From Pseudomonadota bacterium (GTDB lineage Bacteria; Myxococcota; UBA9042; PHBI01), in NCBI GenBank assembly GCA_005788935.1, contig SYAK01000050.1, positions 1 to 10,770 of the forward strand: 10,770 nt of DNA, in the 5' to 3' direction. Positions within the stretch are counted from its first letter, which is position 1; each line of letters opens with the position of its first letter. The position numbers were made by a program, and so were the translations under genes. Shown one piece after another: positions 1-6,753 of this stretch. The notes under the pieces are model-generated. The model was not told where the DNA came from and did no database searches. It was given only the letters and a program-made list of their open reading frames with translations.

Positions 1-1411
1 CCGTGACGCTGCCGTCGGGGCGGGCCGAAATCGTCTGGTAGGCGAGATGCACGGTCAGGGGGGGCGACGGGCGAAAGCTCTGCGAGCGGACATCCGGGGC
101 CAGCACTGCCGCGAGATCGCCAAGTTCGGGCAGGACCCACGCGGCGAGGGCCGGGGCGTCCGCGACCCGGACGCAACCATGCGACAGCGAACGATCGGAT
201 TTGTGGAAGGCGGCCCGCACCGGCGTGTCGTGCAGGTAGATGCCGCTTGTGCCGACGAGCGTGAACTTCACGCGACCAAGCGGATTTTCGGGACCTGGAC
301 CCATGCGAACACGCCAGCGACCGTCCTCGAGGACGTCGACATCATACCCTCGCTCCGACAGACGGAGCGGGTCATCACGCGAATCGGGACGAAGCTTCTC
401 GTCGACGATGCGCTGCGGCACGGCCCAGCGCGGATTCGTGATGACGGCCTCGAGCGCTGCGCTCAGGGCGGGGGTCGCGTCCTCCGGAGTCGGCTTGCCG
501 ACGACAACCGCCATCGCGAGCTCCCCGACGCCGTCACGCTCGGCGACGAGCTTGAAGTCATTGACGTGAACCAGGACGGTGCGGGGGGCGTCATGGCGCA
601 AGTCGAGGTCACGCCAGCGCTCGAGCGCGAGCATCAGCGCAGCGGCCGGGTGCGGGTGGTCGTCGTTCAGCCGGGTCCGCGTGAGCGGATCGACGACCGA
701 GGTGTAGGGGAGTCCGTGGTCTCGCTGCCACCGCTGGAGCGCCTTCAGGAGACGCTTGTCGAAGAAGTCGCGCCGCGGCGTATCTGGCGCGGCCTCGATG
801 TAGCGCTCCCGGGCGAGACGCTCGCGCAGGAGAACGATCTCGGGCGCCCGCTTGCCAACCCGGAGGCGGTAGGGCGTCTCCGGAATCAGACTTGCGCGCA
901 AGGGAACGCGCGCCGCCAGGAGCAGCGCCTGCTGCAAGGACCGGTAGCGGCGATGGGTCGGCACGAGCGCGCGGAGCGCGGGCGCGAGCGGCCGCAGGCT
1001 GTTCAGGACAGCCTCCCGGGCCTTCTTCGAGGTCCGGCTCGGCGAGAACACGAGCGAGAGCTGGTTGGCGAGCGAGAGCCAGGCCGCGTCGGGCGCGTCG
1101 ACGGGCGGAATGGAGGCGGGCGGGCGACCGTGGAGCGGAAGCTCGGACGCGAGCTCTGCGAGGGCCGATCGGTCCGCCGCGTCGAGCGGTGGCTGCGTCG
1201 GGGGAGCAGGCACGAGCTCGGGGGTCACCGACGGGGTCTCGGTCGGCGGGGCTTCGGGACGCGATGGACCCGGTGGCGCCGCGGGCGGGGCGTCGGGGAG
1301 CGGGGCCTCTGCGCGGGCGGGCTCGCGCACGAACAGCAGCACAGCCACGCCGACCCAGACCGGGCGGGGCGCGGCCAAGCGATGCGGTCTCGGACGCGGC
1401 GGCGGGCGCAT
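1..1411 (-). CDS. YcbB-type L,D-transpeptidase, exported (3' end outside window)
   Basis: This is an L,D-transpeptidase that makes 3-3 peptidoglycan cross-links in the periplasm. I translated the minus strand by hand: it is open from ATG 1411 to the window edge (470 residues) with no stop. Residues 1-16 are basic and Pro-rich, then a hydrophobic core (PVWVGVAVLLFV) and ARAEA form a signal peptide, which supports this start. A Pro-rich linker follows (about 35-65). Next are a helical scaffold region and a peptidoglycan-binding-like segment (about 185-240, including LLRERLARERYIEA and LKALQRWQRDHGLPY). The YkuD catalytic domain starts near residue 270. It contains GIYLHDTP (His394) and SHGCVRV (His411, catalytic Cys413). 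The visible end (HLAYQTISARPDGSV) resembles the closing part of YcbB/LdtD proteins, so probably only a few dozen residues are missing. No strong Shine-Dalgarno (SD) sequence lies before the ATG. It is divergent from putA by 54 bp. The family call is very secure; which YcbB paralogue it is cannot be told. Confidence 0.93.
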   Translation of the reverse strand, partial: MRPPPRPRPHRLAAPRPVWVGVAVLLFVREPARAEAPLPDAPPAAPPGPSRPEAPPTETPSVTPELVPAPPTQPPLDAADRSALAELASELPLHGRPPASIPPVDAPDAAWLSLANQLSLVFSPSRTSKKAREAVLNSLRPLAPALRALVPTHRRYRSLQQALLLAARVPLRASLIPETPYRLRVGKRAPEIVLLRERLARERYIEAAPDTPRRDFFDKRLLKALQRWQRDHGLPYTSVVDPLTRTRLNDDHPHPAAALMLALERWRDLDLRHDAPRTVLVHVNDFKLVAERDGVGELAMAVVVGKPTPEDATPALSAALEAVITNPRWAVPQRIVDEKLRPDSRDDPLRLSERGYDVDVLEDGRWRVRMGPGPENPLGRVKFTLVGTSGIYLHDTPVRAAFHKSDRSLSHGCVRVADAPALAAWVLPELGDLAAVLAPDVRSQSFRPSPPLTVHLAYQTISARPDGSVT

Positions 1412-1465
1412 GGGCGCAGTCTGGTGAGAAGCGAACGGTTGCGCAAGCACGGAGGCGAGCGCAAA
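1412..1465. promoter_or_regulatory. Divergent promoter region between L,D-transpeptidase and putA
   Basis: This 54-bp gap separates two divergent start codons, so promoters or operators for both genes must lie here or extend into the coding sequences. I cannot point to a convincing -35/-10 pair. The most striking element is the perfect 8-bp palindrome TTGCGCAA at 1439-1446. Its GCGCAA half recurs as a direct repeat at 1459-1464, 18 bp downstream. It could be an operator half-site pair, but a short palindrome in GC-rich DNA may arise by chance. Confidence 0.4.
1451..1455 (+). promoter_or_regulatory. Shine-Dalgarno of putA
   Basis: GGAGG ends 10 bases before ATG 1466. The other in-frame ATGs at 1475 and 1478 would be 19 and 22 bases away. 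This spacing is why the putA start is placed at 1466 and not at the long upstream open frame, which runs antisense through the L,D-transpeptidase gene. Confidence 0.6.
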
Positions 1466-4400
1466 ATGGCGCCCATGATGACGCAGCCACAAAAGCCCGG
1501 TGACGCGGATGCGAGAAGGCAGGCGATGATCGCGGCCATGGACCGCTCAGCGCGGGCCCACCCGGCCGGGCGACGTGTGCGCGAGGCGCTCGATCTCGCA
1601 GAGTCGAACTCCGCGGGTGACGCCGAGCGGGCCGCGATCGTGGCGGCTGCCATCCTCGAAGCGGCGGAAGGCGAGCGTACGCCGCAGGAGCGACGGGAGG
1701 AGGCGCGACTCAGGCGGCTCGTGGCGGATCCGGAGGGGCGCCACTTCACGGTGGCCTTCGCGGACCGCTTTCTGCGGCCGCGCCGCCCGACCCGGGCCGT
1801 CGAGGTCGTGCGACGGCTCCTCGGCAGCCACGGCGTCCCCGCCTACCTCGGCGCCTGGCAGCGTCTGTTGCTCCACGTGCTCCGCGGGGCTGGCGGGCTG
1901 GCCCCGGGCCTCGCGCACGGGCGTGTCCGGGCGCAGCTGTCGGGTGAGGTCGGGCGTGTCTCGTGGTCGGCCTCGGCGCGTGAGCTCGACCGCGAGCTCA
2001 CCGCGGTCCGGGACGCCGGGATGGACGTCATCGTCAACCATCTCGGCGAGCACGTCCTGGGCCACGGCGAGGCTGACGCCCGACTCGCGCGCTATGTCGA
2101 GACGCTGCGCGAAGGGCGCATCCGCGCGGTCTCTGTGAAGCTCAGCTCGGTCGCGGCGCGGCTTGACGCCTACCCGACAGAGGCCATCGTCCCAGGGCTC
2201 GTCGCGCGCATGAGCCGCCTCGTCGAGGCGGGTGACGCAAGCCTCGGGGGGCCCGGCGCGCCGCAGTCGGAGCCGCCGCTCGTGATGCTCGACATGGAGG
2301 AGTATCGCGACGTCGAGTTGACGCTGCTCGTGCTCGAGGGGCTCGCGGAGCGCTTCCCGCAGGCCCGCGTCGGGGTCGTCGTGCAGGCCTACCTCGCGGA
2401 CAGCCGCGCGGTGCTCGAGCGGGTGATCGCGGCCTCCGAGGCCCGTGTTGCCTGTGGCGGGAGACCGCTGCAGGTCCGCCTCGTCAAGGGCGCGAACCTC
2501 GCGATGGAGCGGGTCGAGGCCTCCGTCCGGGGCTGGCCCCTCGCGACGCTGCCCGACAAACCCTCCGTCGACCGCAGCTACCGGGCGCTGATGCGTCGCG
2601 CCATCGAGGTCGCAGGCCGCGACCGGCTCGTCCTCGGGATCGCGAGCCACAACGTCTTCGACGTCGCCCTCGGCATGCTTTGGCGGCGCCGCGCGGGCGC
2701 AGAGTGGCAGGTCGGCTTCGAGATGCTCGCAGGCATCAGCCGCGCCGTCGGTCGCGTCGTGACGGTCGCGACGGGCAAGTTGACGCTCTACGCCCCGGTC
2801 GTGGCCCCGGACGATACGCTCGCGGCCATCGCCTACCTCATCCGGCGCTTCGATGAGAACACGAGCCCGGACAACTACCTGCGCAACTCGTTCGGCCTGA
2901 AACCCGCGGACGAGGCCTTCGACGCCGAACGGCGCCGCGTCATCGCCTCGCTCGCGTCCGAGCCAGACCCATCCCCGGGGCTCTGTCGCGGCGCGGTCGC
3001 CGACCCGCCTCGCCCAACGCTCTCCGGACCTTTCCACAACGAGCCCGACACCGATTGGACAGCCCCCGCCCGCCGCGCCGCGATGGCGCAGGCCCTCACC
3101 GAGGCCGACACGCTTCGGGGCGCCCTCGTCATGCCGTACGTCGCGGGCCGCGACCGCCCGGAAGGGGGCCAGGTCCCAGGCGTCGACCCCTCCGTCCCCG
3201 GACTTGTGCGTTTTCACACCGTGCTCGCGCCCCCCGACATCGTCGAGCTCGCCATCGCCACCGCCGCAACCGCCGCACGCGGGGCCGCCTGGTGCGCGCC
3301 AGCAGCGATCCGCGAGCGCGCCGACGTCCTCGAGCGCGGGGCGGCCCTCTTCCGCGAGCGTCGCTTCGCCCTCGTCGCGGCCATGACCGCCGAGACGGGC
3401 AAGATCGCAGTCGAGGGAGACGTCGAGGTGTCGGAGGCCATCGACTTCATGCGGTGGTACGCACAATCGGCGCACGCAATCGCGGACGGGCACGGCGGAA
3501 GGGCCGCCGGGCTCGGCGTGGTCGTCGTCGCGTCGCCGTGGAACTTCCCGCTCGCCATCGCCGCGGGCGGTATCGCGGCCGCCCTTGTGGCGGGCAACAC
3601 AGTCATCTTCAAACCGGCCCCCGAGGCGACCCGGATCGGGAGGCTGCTCGTCGACCTCCTGAGCGACGCCGGTGTCCCGTCCGAGGCGCTGCACTTCCTG
3701 CCGTGTGCCAACCTGCCCGAAGGCGAGACGCTCATCCGGGATCCGCGCGTCGACGCGGTGATCCTCACGGGCGGGACGGCCACGGCGCGGCGGTTCCTCG
3801 CGTGGCGGCCGCGCCTCAACTTGTTCGCGGAGACGGGCGGCAAGAACACGCTCGTCATCACCGACACGGCCGATCGCGATCTGGCGATCAAACACGCAAT
3901 CCATGGCGCATTCGGTCATGCCGGCCAGAAGTGCAGCGCGACGTCTCTGCTCATCTGCGAGGCGGCGGTCCTGGACGACCCGCACTTCCTGCCGCGGCTC
4001 CGCGACGCGGCCGCCTCGCTCGTGACGGGACCGGCCTGGTCCTCGCGCACCGACGTCCCGCCCCTCATCCGCCCACCGCGCGACGCGCTCGCCGAGGCGA
4101 TCGCGACGCTCCTGCCTGGCGAGTCGTGGCTGCTCGAGCCGCGCGTCGACCCGGAGAATCCGCGCCTCGTGTCGCCTGGCATCAAGCTCGGCGTGGCGCG
4201 CGGCTCCCCGACGCACCTGAACGAGCTCTTCGGCCCCGTCCTCGCGGTCATGCGCGCCGCCGATCTCGCCGAGGCCGTCGCCATCGCGAACGAGGTGCCC
4301 TATGGCCTCACCGCGGGCCTCGAGAGCCTCGACGAAGCCGAACAGGCTTACTGGCTGGCACATGTCGAGGCCGGCAATCTCTACCTGAATCGCCCGACCA

Positions 4401-5044
4401 CCGGCGCCATCGTGGGGCGCCAGCCCTTCGGCGGCATGAAGGCCAGCGTCTTCGGGCCCGGAGCGAAGGCCGGCGGACCGAACTACGTCCTCCAGCTGAT
4501 GCGCCCCGTGGCGGCTCAGGCGCCCCCCGAGCCGTCGCTGTCGCCGCCCATCCCGGACTACGCGGCCTCGTTCGAGCAGGAGCTGGCGAACCCGCGCGAG
4601 CTGGTCGGCCCGCTGGTCGGCCAGGACAACCACTTCCGCCTCCGCCCGCTGCGTGCGGTCCTCGTTCGACTCGCGGCTGGCTCGACAGCCTGGGAGGCCG
4701 AGCGCATGCTGACCGCCGCGCGGACCGTCGGCAGCCCCGTCATCGTCAGCGCCATCACGCCCGCCGTCTGGCACGCCGGGCTCGGGATGCCAGTGACCGT
4801 CGAGCCGCCCGAGACCCTCGTCGCGCGCCTCGAGACCCTCTCGCCAAGACCCGAGCGGGTCCGCGTCAGCGGCCAGATCGCCGACAGCCTGCAAGATGCA
4901 TGCGTCGAGCGCGGTTGGTACGTCGATGACACGCCCGTGAGTCCGGACGCGCGCGTCGAGTTGCTGAAGTACCTTCGCGAGCAAAGCGTCTCCCACGACT
5001 ACCACCGCTACGGGAACCTCGGTCGTCGGGAGGCCTCCCGGTGA
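1466..5044 (+). CDS. putA: Bifunctional proline dehydrogenase / L-glutamate-gamma-semialdehyde dehydrogenase (PutA)
   Basis: PutA converts proline to glutamate: an FAD domain oxidises proline to pyrroline-5-carboxylate, and an NAD-dependent aldehyde dehydrogenase domain oxidises the semialdehyde. The protein has 1192 residues. An N-terminal helical region (to about 160) is followed by the proline dehydrogenase barrel. Visible in the barrel are VKLSS (Lys225), RLVKGAN (Lys341) and the proline-binding helix motif YLIRRFDEN (Tyr457, Arg460, Arg461, Glu464). The aldehyde dehydrogenase half (about 580-1015) has SPWNFPLA, FAETGGKN (Glu789), GQKCSA (catalytic Cys823) and the PutA signature TGAIVGRQPFGG...GPGAKAGGPNY. 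The Glu-Cys spacing of 34 is the usual one. A C-terminal domain (about 1030-1192) ends in YLREQSVSHDYHRYGNL, as in long PutAs. There is no ribbon-helix-helix DNA-binding domain at the N terminus, so autoregulation of the E. coli type is not expected. Its TGA overlaps the GTG start of the next gene. Confidence 0.97.
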   Translation: MAPMMTQPQKPGDADARRQAMIAAMDRSARAHPAGRRVREALDLAESNSAGDAERAAIVAAAILEAAEGERTPQERREEARLRRLVADPEGRHFTVAFADRFLRPRRPTRAVEVVRRLLGSHGVPAYLGAWQRLLLHVLRGAGGLAPGLAHGRVRAQLSGEVGRVSWSASARELDRELTAVRDAGMDVIVNHLGEHVLGHGEADARLARYVETLREGRIRAVSVKLSSVAARLDAYPTEAIVPGLVARMSRLVEAGDASLGGPGAPQSEPPLVMLDMEEYRDVELTLLVLEGLAERFPQARVGVVVQAYLADSRAVLERVIAASEARVACGGRPLQVRLVKGANLAMERVEASVRGWPLATLPDKPSVDRSYRALMRRAIEVAGRDRLVLGIASHNVFDVALGMLWRRRAGAEWQVGFEMLAGISRAVGRVVTVATGKLTLYAPVVAPDDTLAAIAYLIRRFDENTSPDNYLRNSFGLKPADEAFDAERRRVIASLASEPDPSPGLCRGAVADPPRPTLSGPFHNEPDTDWTAPARRAAMAQALTEADTLRGALVMPYVAGRDRPEGGQVPGVDPSVPGLVRFHTVLAPPDIVELAIATAATAARGAAWCAPAAIRERADVLERGAALFRERRFALVAAMTAETGKIAVEGDVEVSEAIDFMRWYAQSAHAIADGHGGRAAGLGVVVVASPWNFPLAIAAGGIAAALVAGNTVIFKPAPEATRIGRLLVDLLSDAGVPSEALHFLPCANLPEGETLIRDPRVDAVILTGGTATARRFLAWRPRLNLFAETGGKNTLVITDTADRDLAIKHAIHGAFGHAGQKCSATSLLICEAAVLDDPHFLPRLRDAAASLVTGPAWSSRTDVPPLIRPPRDALAEAIATLLPGESWLLEPRVDPENPRLVSPGIKLGVARGSPTHLNELFGPVLAVMRAADLAEAVAIANEVPYGLTAGLESLDEAEQAYWLAHVEAGNLYLNRPTTGAIVGRQPFGGMKASVFGPGAKAGGPNYVLQLMRPVAAQAPPEPSLSPPIPDYAASFEQELANPRELVGPLVGQDNHFRLRPLRAVLVRLAAGSTAWEAERMLTAARTVGSPVIVSAITPAVWHAGLGMPVTVEPPETLVARLETLSPRPERVRVSGQIADSLQDACVERGWYVDDTPVSPDARVELLKYLREQSVSHDYHRYGNLGRREASR

Positions 5045-5045
5045 C
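5022..5045 (+). promoter_or_regulatory. RNA hairpin over the ribosome-binding site and start of the gene after putA
   Basis: The sequence CGGGAGGCCTCCCG (5027-5040) is a perfect 14-base palindrome and contains the GGGAGG Shine-Dalgarno (5028-5033) for GTG 5041. As RNA it can fold with a GGCC loop (5032-5035). The stem extends outward through two G-U wobbles (5026/5041, 5025/5042) and three Watson-Crick pairs to 5022/5045. The paired bases include the SD sequence, the GTG start and the putA TGA. A ribosome finishing putA would melt it, so it fits obligate translational coupling. The pairing is seen directly; its function is inferred. Confidence 0.45.
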
Positions 5046-5880
5046 AGCGCTGCGTGCCTTCGCGGTGCTGCCAGACCTCGGCGCACCCTCTGACCGTCGT
5101 CCTCCGGATTCGACCGTTCTGCCTGTTGACCCGCTGCGCGTCGCCTCGGGCCCCTTCATCGACCGCCTGAAGCGGCTTGAGGCCGCCATCCATGCACCGT
5201 GGAGGCAGGTCGCGCCCGCCTGGGTCTTCTACGACTGCGCGCTGGCGCCGGGCGGCGTCTTCGGCTTCGCGCTGCCCGCAGGCGCCGTTCCGCCAGAGGT
5301 CCGGTCCGTCCTTGATCCGGAGGCCACCGACGACGCGCTGCTGCCCGTGGCGATGGCGGTGGCCATCCCGACCGCCCGTCTCGCGCCGAGGATCGATCTC
5401 GTTCACACCCTCGGCTTTGCCGGGGCCACCCCGAACGGGACAGCGCCCCGCTGGCTCGAGGACGCGGCTGGCGGTAGCGACCTCCTCGCGAGGCTGTGGC
5501 GGGAAGCCTCGGCCGCATTGGACTTTCCGGCGGCGCTGGTGACGGCCCCCTGGCAGGACCCGCTCATCGGGCAGCTGACACGGCTCGGCCCGGTGCGCGT
5601 CCTGCACGCGCTGAACCCCGCCCATGACCAGCCGCTCACGGCGACGCTTGGGGTCGCCGCAGCCTCGGAGCCCCTTGCGCATGACCCGCGCGCCCGGATC
5701 GACGTCGCTTGTGCAGACGACCTTGCGGCCCTCCAGGCCCGGCTCGATGCTGGCGAGGAGGTCTGGCTCACCACCTTCTCGCCGCGTGACAGTGCGCCGC
5801 TCGGCGGGATCTGGCAGGTCCGGTTCGGCGGCCACCCGATGCCTGACCATCCGCTCCGCTCGCTCGGGAGGCCGTCATGA
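5041..5880 (+). CDS. Unrecognised protein, first of a paralogous pair co-translated with putA
   Basis: I do not recognise this 279-residue protein. It starts at GTG 5041, whose first bases overlap the putA stop (GTGA), with GGGAGG seven bases upstream. It has no signal peptide or membrane segment, so it is probably cytoplasmic. It is a diverged paralogue of the next gene. Shared segments are DPL...PF...L.RL near residue 30-45, W.FYD/N...PG...GFA.P (Trp61 onward), P[VI]AM..AIP, a conserved His (122), and LGP.R.LHA..PAH..P (His195). Near the C terminus both have LQA...AG..W. Two conserved histidines and aromatic-rich strands would suit an enzyme or ligand-binding fold, but this is a guess. Its coupling to putA suggests a role in proline or glutamate metabolism. 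The C terminus overlaps the following ATG by 4 bp. Confidence 0.88.
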   Translation: MTALRAFAVLPDLGAPSDRRPPDSTVLPVDPLRVASGPFIDRLKRLEAAIHAPWRQVAPAWVFYDCALAPGGVFGFALPAGAVPPEVRSVLDPEATDDALLPVAMAVAIPTARLAPRIDLVHTLGFAGATPNGTAPRWLEDAAGGSDLLARLWREASAALDFPAALVTAPWQDPLIGQLTRLGPVRVLHALNPAHDQPLTATLGVAAASEPLAHDPRARIDVACADDLAALQARLDAGEEVWLTTFSPRDSAPLGGIWQVRFGGHPMPDHPLRSLGRPS

Positions 5881-6698
5881 TGACCGAGGCCATCCTCGCA
5901 CACGCGAGCCCGTTCACGGTCGCGACCTGGTTGAACCGCCCCGCGGTCGACCCAGCCCCGTTCGGCATCACGACGCGCTGGCACATCGACCCGCTCGACA
6001 GCCGCAACGCACCCTTCTTTTTTCAGTTGCAACGACTTGATCGGCTCACCTTTGGCCCGGAAGGGATGCCGATGGCGCGCTGGATCTTTTACAACATGGC
6101 AGAACTGCCTGGATTCATTCACGGTTTTGCGATCCCGCACGATGATTTGAGTTCAAACGAACGCGCGGCGCTTGAGGTGCCAGCGGACTATCGCGGCCCC
6201 GTGCCAATTGCGATGTACATCGCGATCCCGATCCGGGGGCGCGGCCTGTGGTTCGGCCACAACCTCGCGAGCCTGAACCGACTCCTGCCCGAGCGGAGGC
6301 TCGCCGGTCTTGGGACGCTGACGAAGGCGCTCGGCCTCGCGGCCTACGGCGTCGAGACGTCGTTCGGCGCGACGCAGTGGACCTCGAAGGCGCTGCACAT
6401 CCACGCCCGGTTCGGCCCGCTGCGGCTGCACACGGCCTGGACGCCCGCCCACTCGATCCCCTCGACGCTCACCTACAGCTGGGCTGTCGACGGCGCTGCG
6501 CTGCGGCAGGTCGTGGCGGGCGAGAAGATCGCCGGATCCCGGCCCGCACCGACGCGCTTCATCGGCGAGCGCGATCACGTCGGCATGCGGGAGCTGCAGG
6601 CCGAGATCGAGGCCGGCGCGCGCTGGTGGATCGTCGGGCAGCCGGTCACGGGCGCGGACGGAGTGGCGTGGCTGCCGCTCGCCGAACGCCCGACCTGA
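5877..6698 (+). CDS. Unrecognised protein, second of the paralogous pair co-translated with putA
   Basis: This is a 273-residue protein of the same unnamed family as its upstream neighbour. The start overlaps the previous stop (ATGA). Two adjacent ATGs (5877 and 5880) share the GGGAGG at 5866-5871, at spacings of 5 and 8 bases; the second may be the one used. Conserved with the neighbour are DPLDS...PFFFQLQRLDRL, WIFYNMAELPG...GFAIP (Trp69), PIAMYIAIP, FGHNL (His128), and RFGPLRLHTAWTPAH (His192). No signal peptide or transmembrane segment is seen. Codons are strongly G/C-ending except from about 6003 to 6236, where 27 of 80 codons end in A or T, against about 3 in the next 80. This patch covers the most conserved part of the protein and includes a run of six T (6018-6023). 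The function is unknown; co-translation with putA is the only strong clue. Confidence 0.88.
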   Translation: MMTEAILAHASPFTVATWLNRPAVDPAPFGITTRWHIDPLDSRNAPFFFQLQRLDRLTFGPEGMPMARWIFYNMAELPGFIHGFAIPHDDLSSNERAALEVPADYRGPVPIAMYIAIPIRGRGLWFGHNLASLNRLLPERRLAGLGTLTKALGLAAYGVETSFGATQWTSKALHIHARFGPLRLHTAWTPAHSIPSTLTYSWAVDGAALRQVVAGEKIAGSRPAPTRFIGERDHVGMRELQAEIEAGARWWIVGQPVTGADGVAWLPLAERPT

Positions 6699-6753
6699 GG
6701 TCTCGCACGCCGCATCCCTTTCATCGAGGGCGCGCGTCTGGTACCGAGCCATC

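Noticed and set aside
47..1465. Long upstream extension of the putA reading frame (473 further codons)
   Set aside because: It is exactly antisense to the L,D-transpeptidase gene, which has a full catalytic motif and signal peptide. The extension has Arg-rich, non-family sequence, and a good SD precedes ATG 1466.
3055..4929. 624-codon plus-strand frame inside putA
   Set aside because: It is an out-of-frame shadow of the aldehyde dehydrogenase half, extremely Arg/Pro-rich with no motif.
1547..5086. 1179-codon open frame antisense to putA
   Set aside because: Its composition is Arg/Asp/Glu/Gly/Ala-rich and domain-free, typical of stop-poor antisense frames in high-GC DNA; the plus-strand PutA motifs are unmistakable.
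6699..6753. Possible promoter for the VWA gene in the 55-bp gap
   Set aside because: No convincing -35/-10 hexamers or repeats could be read; read-through from the putA operon is equally possible.
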